Notes: a model not told the origin generated them from the sequence alone. A DNA stretch of 64,000 bases from Flavobacterium sp. GSB-24 (GCF_027924665.1 NZ_AP027043.1:4836001-4900000), one strand, 5' to 3'. Counted from the stretch's first letter, positions 26,334-35,858 are shown. Numbers and translations are program-made.

Positions 26334-26376
26334 AATCTGCTTTTTATTTTTACAAAAATATTAAAATTAAATTAAT

Positions 26377-26429
26377 TTTCGACTATAAAATTATATTTTG
26401 ACTCAAAAATAACAAAATTAAAGTCAAAA
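26377..26429. promoter_or_regulatory. Candidate Lrp-type control site between rocD and its regulator
   Basis: TTTTGAC (26396-26402) and GTCAAAA (26423-26429) form an inverted pair 20 bases apart, with a further TTTTCGAC at 26377-26384. On the minus strand TAATTTTG and TATTTTTG are possible -7 boxes for rocD inside this block. Confidence 0.4.
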
Positions 26430-26556
26430 ATTATTTTTTCAGCATTTAAAAAGCTATATTCATTTTAATACATTTTATATTTTATCCTCCCTTTATTAAA
26501 AAAAATAGTTACTTTTATAAATCACAAAAACCGAATTTATTAAACGATTTTATTGA

Positions 26557-27009
26557 ATGGAATTATTAGACGAATTTGATATTAGTATTATTAAAGAATT
26601 AGAAAAAGATGGCAGAATGGCTTTTTCTGCGATTGCTGCTAATTTGAAAATATCAAATACAATGGTGCATCAACGTATTAACAGAATGATCGAACAAGGT
26701 GTAATTGGAGGTATAAAGCCCATTATTCAGGAAAAGAAAATTGGATATGACTGGGCATCTTTTACGGGAATTACGCTAAACAAAGATTCTGATTCTGACC
26801 GAATAATTGAAGCACTTAAAGAAATTCCAGAAATCACAGAATGTTATTATGTAACGGGTTCCTTTACTTTATACATAAAAATAATTGCCAAAAATCATGA
26901 ACACATGCGCCGCATTCTTTATGAAAAAATTGATGGAATTCCAGGTATTGCCAAAACTGATTCTATAGTAGAATTGGGCTGCGCTTTTAAAAGAAATATA
27001 TCCTTATAA
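26557..27009 (+). CDS. Lrp/AsnC family transcription regulator
   Basis: 150 residues. Residues 1-60 form the winged-helix DNA-binding domain (ISIIKELEKDGRMAFSAIAANLKISNTMVHQRINRMIEQGVIGG). Residues 70-150 form the ligand-binding RAM domain (ITECYYVTGSFTLYIKIIAKNHEHM). The protein should sense an amino acid and form an octamer. Its position back to back with rocD points to ornithine/arginine/proline control, by analogy with other Lrp-aminotransferase pairs. It has its own terminator. Confidence 0.93.
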   Translation: MELLDEFDISIIKELEKDGRMAFSAIAANLKISNTMVHQRINRMIEQGVIGGIKPIIQEKKIGYDWASFTGITLNKDSDSDRIIEALKEIPEITECYYVTGSFTLYIKIIAKNHEHMRRILYEKIDGIPGIAKTDSIVELGCAFKRNISL

Positions 27010-27042
27010 AAAAACACGTATTTGTTATCTAAAATATTGGTT

Positions 27043-27078
27043 ACAAACCTCACAAGAATTTACTTGTGAGGTTTTTTT
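27043..27078 (+). terminator. Strong terminator after lrp-type gene
   Basis: AAACCTCACAAG pairs perfectly with CTTGTGAGGTTT, 6-base loop, then seven T. It overlaps a longer frame of the next gene, which argues against that longer start. Confidence 0.9.
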
Positions 27079-27119
27079 GTAACATAATATTTCTGATATT
27101 TGTTAAAAATTGTAGAATT

Positions 27120-27893
27120 ATGAAAAATACAGTGCTAATTTTATTCAGTGCAATCTTATTTTCAAACCTTATGAATGCACAACTAAAACCCGTTAAGTAT
27201 ACAGAAGGAAACCAGCAGTTAAATGGTTTATTTATAAAATCTGCTAAAAAGAGCAGTCAAAATCCTGGAATCTTACTTTTACCTGCCTGGCTGGGAATCG
27301 ACAATGCTTCTAAAGGAATCGCGGAGGAATTATCTAAATTGGGTTATCATGTTTTTATCGCTGATATTTATGGAGAAGGAAATTATCCAAAAAATACCGG
27401 AGAAGCTGGAAAACAAGCTGGTTTTTATAAAGCCAATTTTGAAGCGTACCAAAAACGCATCAATACTGCATTACAAGAACTAGTAAAACAGGGAGCCAAT
27501 GCCGATAATATTGTTGCTATTGGTTATTGCTTTGGAGGAACAGGAGTTTTAGAAGCTGCACGCGGTCATCTAAAACTTAAAGGAGTTGCTTCATTTCATG
27601 GCGGTTTAGGGAAAGATGCCAGCAGAAAAACAGAAACTATAACTACGAAAGTTTTAATATGCCACGGAGCTGACGATCCGTTTGTACCAAAAGACGAAAT
27701 TACAGCATTCCAACAAGAAATGCGTGATGCAAAAGCCGACTGGCAAATGATTTATTATGCTGATTCTGTTCATTCATTCACCAATCCAGAAGCTGGAAAT
27801 GATAATTCAAAAGGTGCGGCTTATAATCCTGTTGCTGCAAAAAGATCTTTTGACCATTTGCAATTATTTTTGAATGAAGTTCTAAAAAAGTAA
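27120..27893 (+). CDS. Secreted dienelactone hydrolase family protein
   Basis: 257 residues from the ATG at 27120; the frame is open further back but only through the terminator, and the chosen start begins a signal peptide (MKNTVLILFSAILFSNLMNA). It is an alpha/beta hydrolase with nucleophile Cys137 in GYCFGGTG, acid Asp in HGADDPFVP and His in DSVHSF. The Cys nucleophile is typical of dienelactone hydrolases. The natural substrate is not evident, and export to the periplasm makes aromatic catabolism unlikely. Confidence 0.88.
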   Translation: MKNTVLILFSAILFSNLMNAQLKPVKYTEGNQQLNGLFIKSAKKSSQNPGILLLPAWLGIDNASKGIAEELSKLGYHVFIADIYGEGNYPKNTGEAGKQAGFYKANFEAYQKRINTALQELVKQGANADNIVAIGYCFGGTGVLEAARGHLKLKGVASFHGGLGKDASRKTETITTKVLICHGADDPFVPKDEITAFQQEMRDAKADWQMIYYADSVHSFTNPEAGNDNSKGAAYNPVAAKRSFDHLQLFLNEVLKK

Positions 27894-27939
27894 TACTACC
27901 TGCCCTCCCAGCCAAAAACAAATTAACTAAACCAAACCA

Positions 27940-28941
27940 ATGTCACATAGTAAAATTAGAGAAGATAAAACCTGCTTGAACTGCAGGCATGTTGTAGAAC
28001 AAAAATTCTGTCCAAATTGCGGACAGGAAAATACAGATTCCAGAAAAACATTTCATCATTTATTTATTCATTTCTTTGAAGATTTAACGCATTATGAAAA
28101 TGCTTTTTGGAAAACAATAAAAAACCTTCTTTTTAAACCTTCTACTTTAACTAAAGAATATCTTTCTGGAAAAAGGCTTTCTTATCTGGCTCCGGTTCGT
28201 CTTTATATTTTTATAAGTTTTATTACTTTTCTTTTAATTGCATTATTCCCAAGTGAGATAACTGAGAATTTGACAAAAAGTGAAAAGCAAATTGCGTCCA
28301 GTTTAGAAAAAGAAAATACAAAAGAAATTAAAAGCTACACTGAAAAGTCTTATTTGAAGTCAAAAACATTGGATAAGTCCTATTTTCAATTGAAAACAAT
28401 GAAAGAAATCGATTCCATTCAAAAATATGGGAAAGAAAGCGAAAAACTGACACAATTTGAATACTGGCTATATGAAAAGGCTGTGCACGTGACAGAGAAT
28501 AATACTAAAAAGCAAATTATTGAAAAATTTATAGAATCTTTTGTACATAACATACCTAAAATCCTGTTTATCATCATGCCTTTTTTTGCATTTTTCTTGT
28601 GGCTTTTCCACAGTAAAAAAAGATGGTATTATTTTGATCATGGTATTTTTACACTTCACTATTTTTCATTTCTGCTGTTGATATTTCTTATCATGTTTAT
28701 CGTCAACCGATTAATTGGTCTTTTGGGAGAAGATAGTCCGTTATCTTTTATATCAGGAATTACAACATTTGCAGGAACAATTTGGATGTGTTATTATTTT
28801 TATCCCGCACACCATCGTTTTTATGGCGAATCTAGAATAGTGTCCTTTATAAAAAGTTTTTTCTTATTTGTAATAAACTCACTATTTATTATATTTTTAC
28901 TCACCTTTTATATTCTTTACACATTTATTAATTTACACTAA
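27940..28941 (+). CDS. DUF3667 zinc-ribbon membrane protein
   Basis: 333 residues. An N-terminal zinc ribbon (CLNCRHVVEQKFCPNCGQ) is followed by the DUF3667 core (FFEDLTHYENAFWKTIKNLLFKP, YLSGKRLSYLAPVRLYIFIS) and four or five membrane spans in the second half. A charged stretch at about 105-190 lies between the first and second spans. The family is frequent in Bacteroidota and has no known function. It starts 46 bases after the hydrolase gene and is closely followed by the peptidase gene. Confidence 0.88.
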   Translation: MSHSKIREDKTCLNCRHVVEQKFCPNCGQENTDSRKTFHHLFIHFFEDLTHYENAFWKTIKNLLFKPSTLTKEYLSGKRLSYLAPVRLYIFISFITFLLIALFPSEITENLTKSEKQIASSLEKENTKEIKSYTEKSYLKSKTLDKSYFQLKTMKEIDSIQKYGKESEKLTQFEYWLYEKAVHVTENNTKKQIIEKFIESFVHNIPKILFIIMPFFAFFLWLFHSKKRWYYFDHGIFTLHYFSFLLLIFLIMFIVNRLIGLLGEDSPLSFISGITTFAGTIWMCYYFYPAHHRFYGESRIVSFIKSFFLFVINSLFIIFLLTFYILYTFINLH

Positions 28942-28949
28942 CAATAAGA

Positions 28950-29966
28950 ATGAAAAAATTACTCGTTTTATTATTAATTGCTTCTGCGTATTCTTGTAAA
29001 ACTACGCAGTCAGTTGCATCCAAAGACAATTCGGATCCGACAAAATATATCAAAGTTATTACCGAGAAGGATCTTAAAAAAATGCTTTATACTGTTGCTT
29101 CTGATGAAATGGAAGGCCGAGAAACAGGTTCTAAAGGACAGAAAAAAGCTGGTCTTTATATGATTGAGCAATACAAAAAAAACGGGGTATCTTTTCCTAA
29201 AGGCGCTTCAGATTACTACCAGTCAATTCCTGCTGCTTTCTTAAACGCAAAACGCAATCAAAATTTACCTGACTCAGAAAATATCTGGGCATACATTGAA
29301 GGTTCTGAAAAACCAAATGAAGTTTTAGTAATTTCTGCTCATTATGACCACGTTGGAATTAAAGACGGAGAGGTTTATAATGGAGCTGACGATGATGGTT
29401 CTGGAACTGTAGCGGTTATAGAAATGGCTAAAGCGTTTGCTAAAGCTAAAAAACAAGGCCACGGACCAAAACGTTCTATATTATTTCTTCACGTTACCGG
29501 AGAAGAACATGGTTTGCACGGATCTCGTTTCTATTCTGAAAATCCATTATTTCCAATCGCAAATACGATTGCTGACATCAATATTGACATGATCGGACGT
29601 CGCGATGTTGAGCATGCTAAAACAAACAATTACGTATATGTGATTGGTGCGGACAGATTATCTTCAGATTTACATAATGCTGTTGTAGCTCAAAATGACA
29701 AATACATCAAAATGGACTTAGATTTTAAATTTAACGACCCTAAAGATCCAAATCATTTTTACGAGCGTTCTGATCATTATAATTTCGCAAAACATGGTAT
29801 TCCATCTGTTTTCTTATTTAACGGAGTTCACGAAGATTACCATGGAAAAGACGATATTCCAGAAAAAATCGAATACGATGCTTTAGCCAGAAGAACAAAA
29901 TTAGCTTTTGTAATCGCATGGGATTTAGCGAACAGAGAAAATAGACCTGTAGTTGATAAGAAATAA
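28950..29966 (+). CDS. M28 family metallopeptidase lipoprotein
   Basis: 338 residues. Lipobox with Cys16 (SAYSCK). Zinc ligands and catalytic residues of the M28 aminopeptidase fold: His131 in SAHYDHVG, Asp148 region in NGADDDGSGTVAVIE, Glu185/186 in TGEEHGLHGS, Asp in DINIDMIGR and His in RSDHYNFAKHG. The protein should be an envelope-anchored aminopeptidase. It starts 8 bases after the DUF3667 stop. Confidence 0.93.
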   Translation: MKKLLVLLLIASAYSCKTTQSVASKDNSDPTKYIKVITEKDLKKMLYTVASDEMEGRETGSKGQKKAGLYMIEQYKKNGVSFPKGASDYYQSIPAAFLNAKRNQNLPDSENIWAYIEGSEKPNEVLVISAHYDHVGIKDGEVYNGADDDGSGTVAVIEMAKAFAKAKKQGHGPKRSILFLHVTGEEHGLHGSRFYSENPLFPIANTIADINIDMIGRRDVEHAKTNNYVYVIGADRLSSDLHNAVVAQNDKYIKMDLDFKFNDPKDPNHFYERSDHYNFAKHGIPSVFLFNGVHEDYHGKDDIPEKIEYDALARRTKLAFVIAWDLANRENRPVVDKK

Positions 29967-29999
29967 GGTTCTGAGTTGCTAAGGTTCTAAGGCGCTAAG
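29967..29999. repeat. 8-base tandem array, left arm
   Basis: Units GGTTCTGA, GTTGCTAA, GGTTCTAA, GGCGCTAA in exact 8-base register. The mirror-image arm is at 30073-30112, on the other side of the terminator. Confidence 0.8.
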
Positions 30000-30001
30000 G
30001 T

Positions 30002-30045
30002 AAAATACAAAAGGGATGAGTTTAAAAACTCATCCCTTTTGTATT
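30002..30045. terminator. Long bidirectional terminator (M28 peptidase / rho)
   Basis: A stem of about 20 bp, AAAATACAAAAGGGATGAG paired with the reverse complement ending CTTTTGTATTTT, with a small A/T loop. It lies between convergent genes. Confidence 0.9.
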
Positions 30046-30072
30046 TTATTGAAATTTAACCTCTTAAGAAAA

Positions 30073-30112
30073 ACCTCAGTACCTTAGAACCTTAGTCCCT
30101 AAGAACCTCTCG
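30073..30112. repeat. 8-base tandem array, right arm
   Basis: Units ACCTCAGT, ACCTTAGA, ACCTTAGT, CCCTAAGA, ACCTCTCG in 8-base register, the reverse complement in style of 29967-29999. It ends at the rho stop. Confidence 0.8.
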
Positions 30113-31966
30113 CTAGTCATTCATCGAAATTAAAAACTCTTCGTTGTTTTTAGTTTTCTTGAAACGGTCATTTACAAAATCCATAGATTCTACTGGGTTC
30201 ATATCCGATAGATATTTACGCATAATCCACATTCTTTGTAATGTTTTTTCGTCTAACAATAAATCATCACGACGTGTACTAGACGAAGTAAGATCGATTG
30301 CAGGGAAAATACGTTTATTGGCTATCTTACGATCTAATTGTAATTCCATGTTACCAGTTCCTTTAAATTCTTCGAAGATAACTTCGTCCATTTTAGAACC
30401 TGTTTCTGTTAATGCAGTTGCGATGATACTTAAAGAACCTCCGTTTTCTACATTTCTCGCAGCTCCAAAGAAACGTTTTGGTTTTTGCAATGCATTTGCA
30501 TCAACACCTCCACTTAATACTTTTCCAGATGCTGGCTGTACTGTATTATAAGCTCTTGCCAAACGTGTAATAGAATCTAAAAGAATCACAACATCGTGGC
30601 CGCATTCTACTAAACGTTTTGCTTTTTCAAGTACTATATTAGCAATTTTTACGTGTTCTTGTGGCTCTCTATCAAAAGTAGAAGCGATAACTTCACCACG
30701 AACACTTCTCTGCATATCAGTAACCTCCTCAGGACGTTCGTCGATAAGAAGAACGATCAAATAAACCTCTGGGTGGTTAGCAGCAATTGCATTTGCAATA
30801 TCTTTAAGAAGCATTGTTTTACCCGTTTTTGGCTGTGCAACGATCATACCACGCTGTCCTTTACCAATAGGTGAAAACAAATCAATAATTCGGGTTGAAA
30901 CAGAACTGCCTTTTTCTGCTAGTTTGAATTTTTCTGAAGGGAAAACTGGTGTTAAATGTTCGAAAGAAACTCTATCGCGAACAACCTGCGGATCGTGCCC
31001 ATTAATTTTTAATACACGAACCAAAGGAAAAAACTTCTCTCCTTCTTTTGGAGGGCGAACCACTCCTTTTACAGTATCTCCGGTTTTTAGACCAAATAAT
31101 CTAATTTGCGAAGTTGATAAATAAATATCATCTGGAGAAGCTAAATAATTGTAATCTGATGAACGTAAAAATCCGTAACCGTCGGGCATCATTTCAAGAA
31201 CGCCTTCACTTTCGATAATTCCATCAAATTCAAAGTCTGAATCTCTAAAATTATTGCTTTTTTTATTTTTATGATTAGGATTTTGGTTGTTGTGATTTCC
31301 ATTTCCGTTTCCATTGCCATTCCCGTTTTGATTCTGATTTGGATTCGAATTCGGGTTTTGATTTTGGTTTGGATTCTGGTTTTTATTTTGATTCGGATTA
31401 ACCTTTTTTGCAGGAGCAATTTGTGGAGTTTTCTCAGCCGTTTCAGCTGTTGGTTCAGAAGTAGCTATTTCTGAAGTAACTGATTCTGAAGGCTCTTCAT
31501 TTGTAATTTCTTTTACAACTTCTTTATCTTTTTTAAGAGCTACTTTTTTCTCGTAAGCCGATTTGTTGAACTTTACAATTTTAGGCTCTTTCTTTGCTGC
31601 TGATGTCTTATCTCCTTGTACTTCTGGAGCGGCAGCTTCTGCAATTGGCTGCACAGTTTCAGCAGTATCGTTTTTTTGAACAGTTTCCTCTACTTTATCA
31701 AATTCTAAAACGGGAGTATTTTTGGTATTTGCTGCTTTAGTTTTCACTGGAGCTATTCTCGCTCGCTTTGGTTTTTCGTCTTTAGAATCAGAAACTGCTT
31801 CTGTTTGAGGAGCTTCAGCGGGCGCAAGAGTACTTTCTTGATGTGCTAAAATTTGACTAATTAAAGTCTCTTTTTTGACACCATTAATCTTTATTGTTTT
31901 AGCTAACTTAGCTATTTCTTGAAGCTCAGCAAGCTTCATTTCTTTTAATGCAGAAATATCAAACAT
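30113..31966 (-). CDS. rho: Transcription termination factor Rho with disordered insert
   Basis: 617 residues against about 420 for E. coli Rho. Residues 1-45 are the Rho N-terminal helix bundle. Residues 50-245 are an added disordered region: acidic/Lys/Ala rich to 185, then an Asn/Gln/Gly-rich stretch at 190-235 with repeated NPNQNQ and GNGN. Residues 245-325 are the RNA-binding cold-shock-like domain ([15 protein letters not shown]). The ATPase follows with Walker A near 377-384 (AQPKTGKT), [18 protein letters not shown] and [14 protein letters not shown]. Long inserts of this kind are known in Bacteroidota Rho and may drive phase separation. Confidence 0.97.
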   Translation of the reverse strand: MFDISALKEMKLAELQEIAKLAKTIKINGVKKETLISQILAHQESTLAPAEAPQTEAVSDSKDEKPKRARIAPVKTKAANTKNTPVLEFDKVEETVQKNDTAETVQPIAEAAAPEVQGDKTSAAKKEPKIVKFNKSAYEKKVALKKDKEVVKEITNEEPSESVTSEIATSEPTAETAEKTPQIAPAKKVNPNQNKNQNPNQNQNPNSNPNQNQNGNGNGNGNGNHNNQNPNHKNKKSNNFRDSDFEFDGIIESEGVLEMMPDGYGFLRSSDYNYLASPDDIYLSTSQIRLFGLKTGDTVKGVVRPPKEGEKFFPLVRVLKINGHDPQVVRDRVSFEHLTPVFPSEKFKLAEKGSSVSTRIIDLFSPIGKGQRGMIVAQPKTGKTMLLKDIANAIAANHPEVYLIVLLIDERPEEVTDMQRSVRGEVIASTFDREPQEHVKIANIVLEKAKRLVECGHDVVILLDSITRLARAYNTVQPASGKVLSGGVDANALQKPKRFFGAARNVENGGSLSIIATALTETGSKMDEVIFEEFKGTGNMELQLDRKIANKRIFPAIDLTSSSTRRDDLLLDEKTLQRMWIMRKYLSDMNPVESMDFVNDRFKKTKNNEEFLISMND

Positions 31967-32149
31967 GAATGTTCTATGAATTTAATTATTTTAAAGGAAA
32001 TACTGTAAAAAGAATAGGTAGATAATTAATTTGAATTGACCGCAGTATGAAGTGCTTACGGTATTATGATGCAATAATACGAATAAAATTTAATCATACA
32101 ATAGTATTTTAAAAAAAGAAAATATATTTTTGTAAAACATTTTTAGATC

Positions 32150-32560
32150 ATGATACAAAGAATTCAAACTGTATATCTATTTCTGGCTTTTGCTGCAACG
32201 GGCATTTTAATGCTTTTTGTTCCGTTATGGACGACAAGTGCAGGAAAACCATTCTTTTTTATGCAGGACCAGCTTTACACCGTTTTGTTAGGGTTAACCA
32301 CAATGCTTAGTGTAATTAGTATTATTTCATTCAAAAAGAGACAAAATCAGTTTGTATTAAACAGACTGAACATAATATTAAATTTAATTTTATTAGGATT
32401 ATTTGTATATCGTTCGCTAAATTTATCTGGAGAGGCTGAAGTCTCTGAGAAAGGTATTGGGATGTTTCTACCAATTATTGCTATCGTATTATTAGTTTTA
32501 GCTAATAAGGCCATCAAGAAGGATGAAGATCTTGTAAAATCTGTCGACCGTTTGAGATAA
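32150..32560 (+). CDS. DUF4293 family membrane protein
   Basis: 136 residues with four membrane spans (about 8-27, 40-60, 72-90 and 105-122). It starts MIQRIQTVYLFLAF, the typical opening of DUF4293 proteins, which often lie beside rho in Bacteroidota. There is no known function and no catalytic motif. A -7-like TATTTTTG is at 32125-32132. Confidence 0.88.
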   Translation: MIQRIQTVYLFLAFAATGILMLFVPLWTTSAGKPFFFMQDQLYTVLLGLTTMLSVISIISFKKRQNQFVLNRLNIILNLILLGLFVYRSLNLSGEAEVSEKGIGMFLPIIAIVLLVLANKAIKKDEDLVKSVDRLR

Positions 32561-32592
32561 ACCTATAAACTTAATTTTTATGTGCGAAGAAG

Positions 32593-32619
32593 AACCCGAA
32601 TTTTATTCGGGTTTTTTTT
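32593..32619 (+). terminator. Terminator after DUF4293 gene
   Basis: AACCCGAA pairs with TTCGGGTT, 5-base loop, followed by T8. Confidence 0.9.
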
Positions 32620-32685
32620 CGCCTTAAAACGAAATACTTGTAAGATAATTTTCATAATTTTGTTATTTAATTAGCTTCTAAAGAA

Positions 32686-33345
32686 ATGACTCCAAAAATA
32701 AAAATCCATCTTGCAGACGATCATCAGGTTTTAATTGATGGATTATCTAACTTATTAAAAACAGTGCCAAACTTCGAAGTAGCAGGAAGTTCACTAGACG
32801 GCACAACAGTTTTTAATGATGTGGTTTTGGATGGAGCTGATGTTTTAATTCTGGATATCAGCATGCCGAAAAAAGATGGAATTGAAACGTTAAAAGAATT
32901 TAATGAAAAACAATCGCCCTGCAAAGTCATTATTTTATCTAGTTATGATGATTTAAAAATCATTAAAGAAGTAATGAAACTTGGCGCAAAAGGTTATCTC
33001 ACAAAAAATTGCGCAGGCGAAAACATCATTGAAGCGGTTGAAGCAGTTTATAACGGACAGGAATATTTTAGCGATGCTGTTAGAGAAAAAATCTTTAATA
33101 CCTTTAAAGATAATCCTAAATTGAACCACAATGCAGTTATCGAAAATCCGATTCTAAGTCCGCGTGAAATCGAGATCATCATTTTAATTGCCTTGGAATA
33201 CAGCGGAAAAGAAATCAGCGAAAAACTTTTCATTAGTTCACATACTGTTGAAACCCATCGCAAAAACATTATGAAAAAACTAAACATTAAAAGCACAATT
33301 GGTTTAGTAAAATATGCTCTTAAAAACAATTTGATTAATCCATAA
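32686..33345 (+). CDS. NarL/LuxR-type response regulator
   Basis: 219 residues. Receiver domain 1-125 with acidic pair DD11-12, phosphorylation site Asp57 (LILDISMPKKDG), the Ser/Thr position in IILSSYD and Lys in KGYLTKN. The LuxR helix-turn-helix is at about 150-215 (LSPREIEIIILIALEYSGKEISEKLFISSHTVETHRKNIMKKL). The kinase gene follows by 13 bases, so the two form a two-component system of unknown signal. Confidence 0.94.
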   Translation: MTPKIKIHLADDHQVLIDGLSNLLKTVPNFEVAGSSLDGTTVFNDVVLDGADVLILDISMPKKDGIETLKEFNEKQSPCKVIILSSYDDLKIIKEVMKLGAKGYLTKNCAGENIIEAVEAVYNGQEYFSDAVREKIFNTFKDNPKLNHNAVIENPILSPREIEIIILIALEYSGKEISEKLFISSHTVETHRKNIMKKLNIKSTIGLVKYALKNNLINP

Positions 33346-33358
33346 AAATCAGTTTTTT

Positions 33359-34276
33359 ATGTTTGGTTTTAATTTTTTCATATCACTTGTTTTCTCCTTC
33401 GCTGTCAAAGGAATTTTTGTTTCGCAAAAAGTTGTTTCAAATCTTCAAAGTCACAATCCTGTAACACAAACTGAAAACAAAACAACTGTTAATCAGCTTA
33501 AAATGAGTGAGCAGTTGCGAAATAAAAAAATAGTCAGTTTATCAATTGTTCTCATAGTTATCATCTTCTTTTTATTTTATTTTTTATATCAGAACAATAA
33601 ATTAAAACAAAAAATAAAACGAAAAGATACGAAACAAAAAATCCTCCTTGACATCATTAATTCTGGAATTGATACTCAGGAAATAGAGCGAAAAAAAATA
33701 GCTTCTTTTCTGCATGATAATATTAATTCACTGCTTTCATCTGCTGGATTACATTTAAATACGTTTACTGCGCAAAACGATATTAAATCTGATGAAATAC
33801 AAAAAGCAAAAGCCATTTTGTCTGAAGCACATGAACTTTTACGAGATATGTCCCACGATCTTGTTCCTTCGCTTTTAGTTCGCTTTGGGTTAATTTATGC
33901 ATTAGAAGATTTATGCGAAAAAAACTCCAATTCTGCGATTGAATTTGAATTTTCGAGTTCTATCCCAACCAGCAGAAGATATCTTGAAAAATTTGAAATG
34001 AAAATTTATTTCATTGTAAGCGAACTCTTCAACAACATTATAAAACACAGCGACGCCAAAAAAGCTCGGCTTTCTTTGACTGAAAAAAACAACCAATTGA
34101 TCTTGAGCATACATGATGACGGAATTGGTTTTAGAACTCAAAAACTAAAAGATGTAGAAGGTTTTGGTTTGAACCGAATTAGAGCCAGAATTAAAAAGTA
34201 CAAAGGATCATTATCTATTACATCAAAAGAAAACGAAGGAACTAAAATTAAAATTCAGATTCCGTTACCGAATTAA
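33359..34276 (+). CDS. NarL-partner histidine kinase without sensor domain
   Basis: 305 residues. An N-terminal hydrophobic segment (1-20) and a span at 58-78 leave only about 35 residues outside. The HisKA_3 dimerisation helix has His119 in RKKIASFLHDN. The HATPase domain (about 195-305) shows ELFNNIIKHS (N box), DDGIGF and GFGLNRIRARI. Similar flavobacterial kinases carry TPR or other sensors, which are absent here, so the signal may come from a partner or the membrane. It probably phosphorylates the regulator just upstream. Confidence 0.9.
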   Translation: MFGFNFFISLVFSFAVKGIFVSQKVVSNLQSHNPVTQTENKTTVNQLKMSEQLRNKKIVSLSIVLIVIIFFLFYFLYQNNKLKQKIKRKDTKQKILLDIINSGIDTQEIERKKIASFLHDNINSLLSSAGLHLNTFTAQNDIKSDEIQKAKAILSEAHELLRDMSHDLVPSLLVRFGLIYALEDLCEKNSNSAIEFEFSSSIPTSRRYLEKFEMKIYFIVSELFNNIIKHSDAKKARLSLTEKNNQLILSIHDDGIGFRTQKLKDVEGFGLNRIRARIKKYKGSLSITSKENEGTKIKIQIPLPN

Positions 34277-34278
34277 AG

Positions 34279-34773
34279 TTATTTTGCTCCAATTTCCACA
34301 ATTTCTAAATCTTTGATTTTATCATCATCGATTACGAATCGAAGCATTGTTCTCACTTTATGAAAACCACTTTTTCCTGCGGCACCCGGATTCATGTGCA
34401 ATAAATTATTTTTCTTATCAAACATTACTTTTAAAATGTGAGAATGCCCGCAGATAAAAAGCTTTGGCGGATTCTGTGCCATTTCTTCTTTAATATTAGG
34501 ATTGTATTTTCCAGGATAACCGCCAATATGCGTAATCCATACGGAAACATTTTCACATGAAAAACGATTGTTTAAAGGGAATTCCATTCTTGCTTTTGCA
34601 TCGTCGATATTACCGTAAACAGCCCTAAGCGGTTTTAGTTTTTTTATAGTATCGGTAACATTCAGATCTCCAATATCGCCGGCGTGCCAAACTTCATCTG
34701 CCTGATTAACATATTTTAAAATAGTATCATCTATATGGCTGTGCGTATCAGAAAGCAGAAGGATTTTTGTCAT
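34279..34773 (-). CDS. YfcE/MJ0936-type metallophosphoesterase
   Basis: 164 residues. The calcineurin-like motifs are all present: LLSDTHSHID (metal Asp, His), HAGDIGD, YGNIDDA, ITHIGGYPGKY and CGHSHILKV. Members are small cytoplasmic phosphodiesterases tested on artificial and cyclic substrates. It converges on the histidine kinase gene, with only 2 bases between stops. Confidence 0.93.
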   Translation of the reverse strand: MTKILLLSDTHSHIDDTILKYVNQADEVWHAGDIGDLNVTDTIKKLKPLRAVYGNIDDAKARMEFPLNNRFSCENVSVWITHIGGYPGKYNPNIKEEMAQNPPKLFICGHSHILKVMFDKKNNLLHMNPGAAGKSGFHKVRTMLRFVIDDDKIKDLEIVEIGAK

Positions 34774-34782
34774 TTTTTTAAA

Positions 34783-35030
34783 GGAGCTAAAGTTCTAAGA
34801 TGCTAAGATACTGAGATTTTTTTGTTGACACATGTTAAAAAAACTTAGAACCTTAAAAACTCCAATCTGCCGTTAGACACACTGCGGTGGGTTTCTACAG
34901 ATATACATCACAGAAAAACCTTTGAACCTTTGTCCCTAAAAAGAAAAAACTTAGTCCCGAAGTCTCGCGACAGCATCTTAGAATCTCAGAACCTTTTTTC
35001 GTACCTTTGTGCCTCTGAACCTTTGAACCT
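34783..35030. repeat. 8-base period arrays filling a 262-base gap
   Basis: Forward units GGAGCTAA, AGTTCTAA, GATGCTAA, GATACTGA at 34783-34814. Opposite-sense units AACTTAGA, ACCTTAAA at 34842-34857, and AACCTTTG twice at 34917-34932, then looser CCTTTG/CCTCTG steps to 35030. The whole gap before truA is made of this material; no gene is seen in it. Confidence 0.75.
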
Positions 35031-35035
35031 CTACA

Positions 35036-35770
35036 GTGAGATATTTTATTCAATTTGCTTATAACGGAACACATTATCATGGCTGGCAGATACAGCCCAA
35101 CGCTTCTTCTGTTCAGGAAACTTTAAATAAAGCTTTATCGGTTTTATTGAATGAATCTATTAGCATTATGGGCGCTGGAAGAACAGATACTGGTGTGCAT
35201 GCAACTGAAATGTTTGGGCATTTTGATACTGAGAAAACTTTAGATGTTCCAATTTTGATTCATAAACTGAATTCTTATTTACCAAAAGATATTGCCATTT
35301 TTGATATTATTCTGGTTCATGATGATGCGCATTGCCGATTTGATGCTACAAAAAGAACGTACGAATATCATATCAATACCATTAAAAATCCATTTTTACA
35401 GGAATTAAGCTGGTATGTAAATCAGAAACTGGATGTGAATTTGATGAACGAAGCGGCGCAGTTATTATTGAAACATACCGATTTTCAATGTTTTTCAAAA
35501 GTAAACACAGATGTAAATACTTTTGACTGCACTATCTTTGAGGCGTTTTGGAAACAAGAAAACTCAAAACTGATTTTTACTATTTCAGCAAATCGATTTT
35601 TGAGAAATATGGTTCGGGCAATTGTCGGTACTTTAATTAATATCGGTTTACACAAAATTACGCTGGCAGATTTTGAAAATATAATTGCCAGCAAAAGCAG
35701 GGAAAAAGCTGGATTTTCGGTTCCAGCACATGGTTTATATTTAACCAAAATAGATTACGATTATTTATAG
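35036..35770 (+). CDS. truA: tRNA pseudouridine(38-40) synthase TruA
   Basis: 244 residues from a GTG start (MRYFIQFAYNGTHYHGWQIQ), which matches the conserved TruA beginning; no ATG fits better. Catalytic Asp51 is in MGAGRTDTGVHA. RTYEYHI and FLRNMVRAIVGTLINIG are further family marks. It isomerises uridines 38-40 in the tRNA anticodon arm. It is followed after 88 bases by the ABC exporter. Confidence 0.96.
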   Translation: MRYFIQFAYNGTHYHGWQIQPNASSVQETLNKALSVLLNESISIMGAGRTDTGVHATEMFGHFDTEKTLDVPILIHKLNSYLPKDIAIFDIILVHDDAHCRFDATKRTYEYHINTIKNPFLQELSWYVNQKLDVNLMNEAAQLLLKHTDFQCFSKVNTDVNTFDCTIFEAFWKQENSKLIFTISANRFLRNMVRAIVGTLINIGLHKITLADFENIIASKSREKAGFSVPAHGLYLTKIDYDYL

Positions 35771-35851
35771 CTGTAGGCTATAGGCTTTAAGCAATAAGCT
35801 TCTAGCACTTTATTAAAAGCCTACTGCCTAAAGCTTATAGCTTAAAGCACC
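35771..35851. repeat. Mirror-image heptad arrays between truA and ABC exporter
   Basis: Left: CTGTAGG, CTATAGG, CTTTAAG, CAATAAG, CTTCTAG in 7-base register from 35771. Right: AGCCTAC, TGCCTAA, AGCTTAT, AGCTTAA from 35818. The two arms are reverse complements in style and could fold together. Confidence 0.85.
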
Positions 35852-35858
35852 AAAAAAA

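Noticed and set aside
27066..27119. GTG-started extension of the dienelactone hydrolase
   Set aside because: The extension lies in the arm and T run of a strong terminator, and the internal ATG begins a good signal peptide.
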